A DNA stretch of 64,000 bases from Pelagihabitans sp963760375 (lineage in GTDB: Bacteria; Bacteroidota; Bacteroidia; Flavobacteriales; Flavobacteriaceae): positions 1,054,001-1,118,000 of the forward strand of contig CAVXCS010000005.1 of the NCBI GenBank assembly GCA_963760375.1, read 5' to 3'. The notes beneath the pieces were generated by a model. The model saw only the letters and a list, made by a program, of their open reading frames with translations, ran no database searches and had not been told where the DNA came from. The position numbers and the translations under genes were made by a program. Below are positions 62,715-64,000 of this stretch, piece by piece (within the stretch, counting starts at the first letter, position 1; the number at the start of each line of letters is the position of its first letter).

Positions 62715-63236
62715 CTATAACAATTTTTCGCCGATTTCAAGCCAGCTGTTGGCCCGTTCATGGCCGTTGCTATTGATGTTGTGGGGCGATGTGAACAAGA
62801 GGGTCTTTCCGTTAAATGAATCAAGATTGTAAGTTCGATCGTCGATGAGCAGGTCGCCTTTCAAAATGTGTTTGTCCCCACATAAAATCCTATTCTTCCA
62901 ATGGATAAATGGAAAATGCTCATCTAACCATATGGATTTTTCCCAGAGTGAATTGGGAAATTGCATGGCCGCGGAGGCGATAAAGATCTCATATTTCCGA
63001 GAGAGTGCCTTGAGCACTTCCTGGCTATCGGCGATGGGCTCCAAATTGAGGAAGAAACCTTCCGTGCGGGCGTGCAGGTGCACGCTATCCTGGTGGGCTT
63101 CCGGTACACTTTGCCAAACCTCTTTGCCCATACAGGCTTCTACGGTAAGTGACTCCTTGAATTCCCTATTGTATTTTTCGATATGGGCCCGATAGGTATC
63201 GGCAATAACCTCGTCCATATCCACAAAAAGTGTCAT
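62715..63236 (-). CDS. 5'(3')-deoxyribonucleotidase
   Basis: A 173-residue HAD-superfamily phosphatase of the NT5C type. The catalytic motif is LFVDMDEVIADTYRAHIE, nucleophile and acid Asp at positions 7 and 9; motif II Ser/Thr is in YEIFIASAAMQFPNS and the metal Asp in LLIDDRTYNLDSFNGK. It removes phosphate from deoxynucleoside monophosphates in the cytoplasm, balancing dNTP pools. Family length is met. Convergent with the flippase gene; its own promoter region is 90 nt before the oxidoreductase gene. Confidence 0.92.
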   Translation of the reverse strand: MTLFVDMDEVIADTYRAHIEKYNREFKESLTVEACMGKEVWQSVPEAHQDSVHLHARTEGFFLNLEPIADSQEVLKALSRKYEIFIASAAMQFPNSLWEKSIWLDEHFPFIHWKNRILCGDKHILKGDLLIDDRTYNLDSFNGKTLLFTSPHNINSNGHERANSWLEIGEKLL

Positions 63237-63350
63237 TTAAATAATTTTTTTGCGAAGTACGAAAAAATTAAGTTCACCCGTAAAGGTTTAAAATATTATT
63301 TTTAGATAAAATGTTGCTTTTTCAATGCCCACCCGAAAAAAACAGAACCC

Positions 63351-64000
63351 ATGGCACAAGATCAAGAAGATTTCAGAAGAAAGGTCTCCATCCTTGGCCC
63401 TACAGCTTTTTCGAAAATTCGTTTGGGACTGCCCATGCAGCATGCGGCAGGCGTTTTAGGGGTAAAGGAGGCATTAAGGCATGGTTTCAAGGAGATGGGC
63501 ATTATGCGTTCCATGAGGGCCTTGTTGGAGATGAACCAAGAAGATGGCTTTGATTGTCCCAGTTGTGCCTGGCCCAATCCCGAAAACCCTTCGAGCATTG
63601 CCGAATATTGCGAAAACGGCGCAAAAGCCTTGGCAGATGAAGCCACGACAAGCCACATCGGTGGGGCGTTCTTTGAACAATACTCGGTTGAGGCCCTATC
63701 CGAACTTTCCGATTACCATCTCAACAAGCTTGGTCGCCTAACAGAACCTTTGGTGCTGAGGCCCGGGAGTATTCACTATGAACCGATCAACTGGCAAAAG
63801 GCCTATGAGCTCATCGCAAAGGAACTCGGTAGCCTGGAATCGCCAAACGAGGCCATATTCTATACTTCCGGCCGATCGAGCAATGAAGCCGCGTTTTTAT
63901 ATGGCTTGTTCGCCAGGGCCTTTGGCACCAATAATATGCCCGATTGTTCGAATATGTGCCATGAATCAAGCGGATTGGCATTGAAGGAAACATTGGGCAT
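63351..64000 (+). CDS. FdhF/YdeP family molybdopterin oxidoreductase, N-terminal part only
   Basis: Runs off the right edge. The start at ATG 63351 gives AQDQEDFRRKVSILGPTAFS and then AAGVLGVKEALRHGFKEMGI, the usual N-terminal helix. The family's cysteine-containing block is GFDCPSCAWPNPE and YCENGAKALADEATTSHIGG; later PINWQKAYELIAKELGSL, FYTSGRSSNEAAFLYGLFAR and NNMPDCSNMCHESS match YdeP. Family members resemble formate dehydrogenase H but have substitution of the catalytic Sec/Cys; E. coli YdeP is linked to acid resistance. A different-frame ATG at 63324 does not fit the family. Confidence 0.85.
   Translation, partial: MAQDQEDFRRKVSILGPTAFSKIRLGLPMQHAAGVLGVKEALRHGFKEMGIMRSMRALLEMNQEDGFDCPSCAWPNPENPSSIAEYCENGAKALADEATTSHIGGAFFEQYSVEALSELSDYHLNKLGRLTEPLVLRPGSIHYEPINWQKAYELIAKELGSLESPNEAIFYTSGRSSNEAAFLYGLFARAFGTNNMPDCSNMCHESSGLALKETLG

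Noticed and set aside
63324..63350. Earlier ATG in another frame for the YdeP-like gene
   Set aside because: That frame stops after about 40 codons and does not give family sequence; the 63351 start does.

Overview
The window looks like chromosome from a marine-type Flavobacteriaceae bacterium (Bacteroidota). Supporting signs are the flavobacterial small families DUF2853, DUF4834 and CAL67264-like, a CarboxypepD_reg/TonB-type outer-membrane protein, a futalosine-independent menaquinone locus in the usual flavobacterial order, -7 promoter boxes of the Bacteroidota form TAnnTTTG, and few Shine-Dalgarno sequences. I see no rRNA, tRNA, CRISPR array, insertion sequence, prophage or integrase.

Layout. 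0-4.3 kb: start of panB, a secreted NTF2-like protein, a decayed DUF1080 gene beside a Tat-exported Gfo/Idh/MocA oxidoreductase, and L-serine dehydratase. 4.4-6.5 kb: dnaK behind a sigma-54-like promoter. 6.5-9.1 kb: a frameshifted secreted repeat protein, a VOC protein, a frameshifted acetyltransferase and an esterase. 9.2-22.8 kb: the menaquinone locus (menI-like thioesterase, menF, menD, DUF2853, CvfB-like, SPOR-like, menA, LytTR regulator, TPR histidine kinase, SDR, menC, CPBP protease, menE); menB is absent from it. 22.9-28.1 kb: a secreted M24 peptidase and two tandem 581-residue proteins that carry a TonB plug-like region but no barrel. 28.1-37.1 kb: acyl-CoA carboxylase beta subunit, a second Gfo/Idh/MocA enzyme, EttA, an MBL lipoprotein, fumarase and small membrane proteins. 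37.1-41.9 kb: an outer-membrane barrel protein with a Spy-like partner, an ArsC-like protein, and prfB with its programmed frameshift. 41.9-45.3 kb: the circularly permuted ATP-grasp / alpha-E / transglutaminase operon. 45.4-56.9 kb: a large secreted zinc protease, threonine aldolase, YegP, YbaB, oligopeptidase B-like peptidase, a cysteine synthase-like enzyme, a serine-palmitoyltransferase-like enzyme, an acetyltransferase and an outer-membrane protein. 57.1-64 kb: a DUF4834-YfhO-glycosyltransferase-flippase operon, a 5'(3')-deoxyribonucleotidase and the start of an FdhF/YdeP oxidoreductase.

The most striking anomaly is that eight genes between about 7.2 and 20.4 kb each need a one-step frame change to give a full-length protein, while the other roughly 50 kb have only the legitimate prfB recoding site. 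Several of the affected genes (menF, menC, menI) belong to the quinone pathway that such organisms depend on, so consensus error in this stretch is a serious alternative to gene decay. Other items worth a second look are the barrel-less plug/TPR tandem pair, the ATP-grasp/alpha-E/transglutaminase operon, the sigma-54-like dnaK promoter, and a strong Shine-Dalgarno-like recoding signal in prfB in a lineage that rarely initiates with such sequences.
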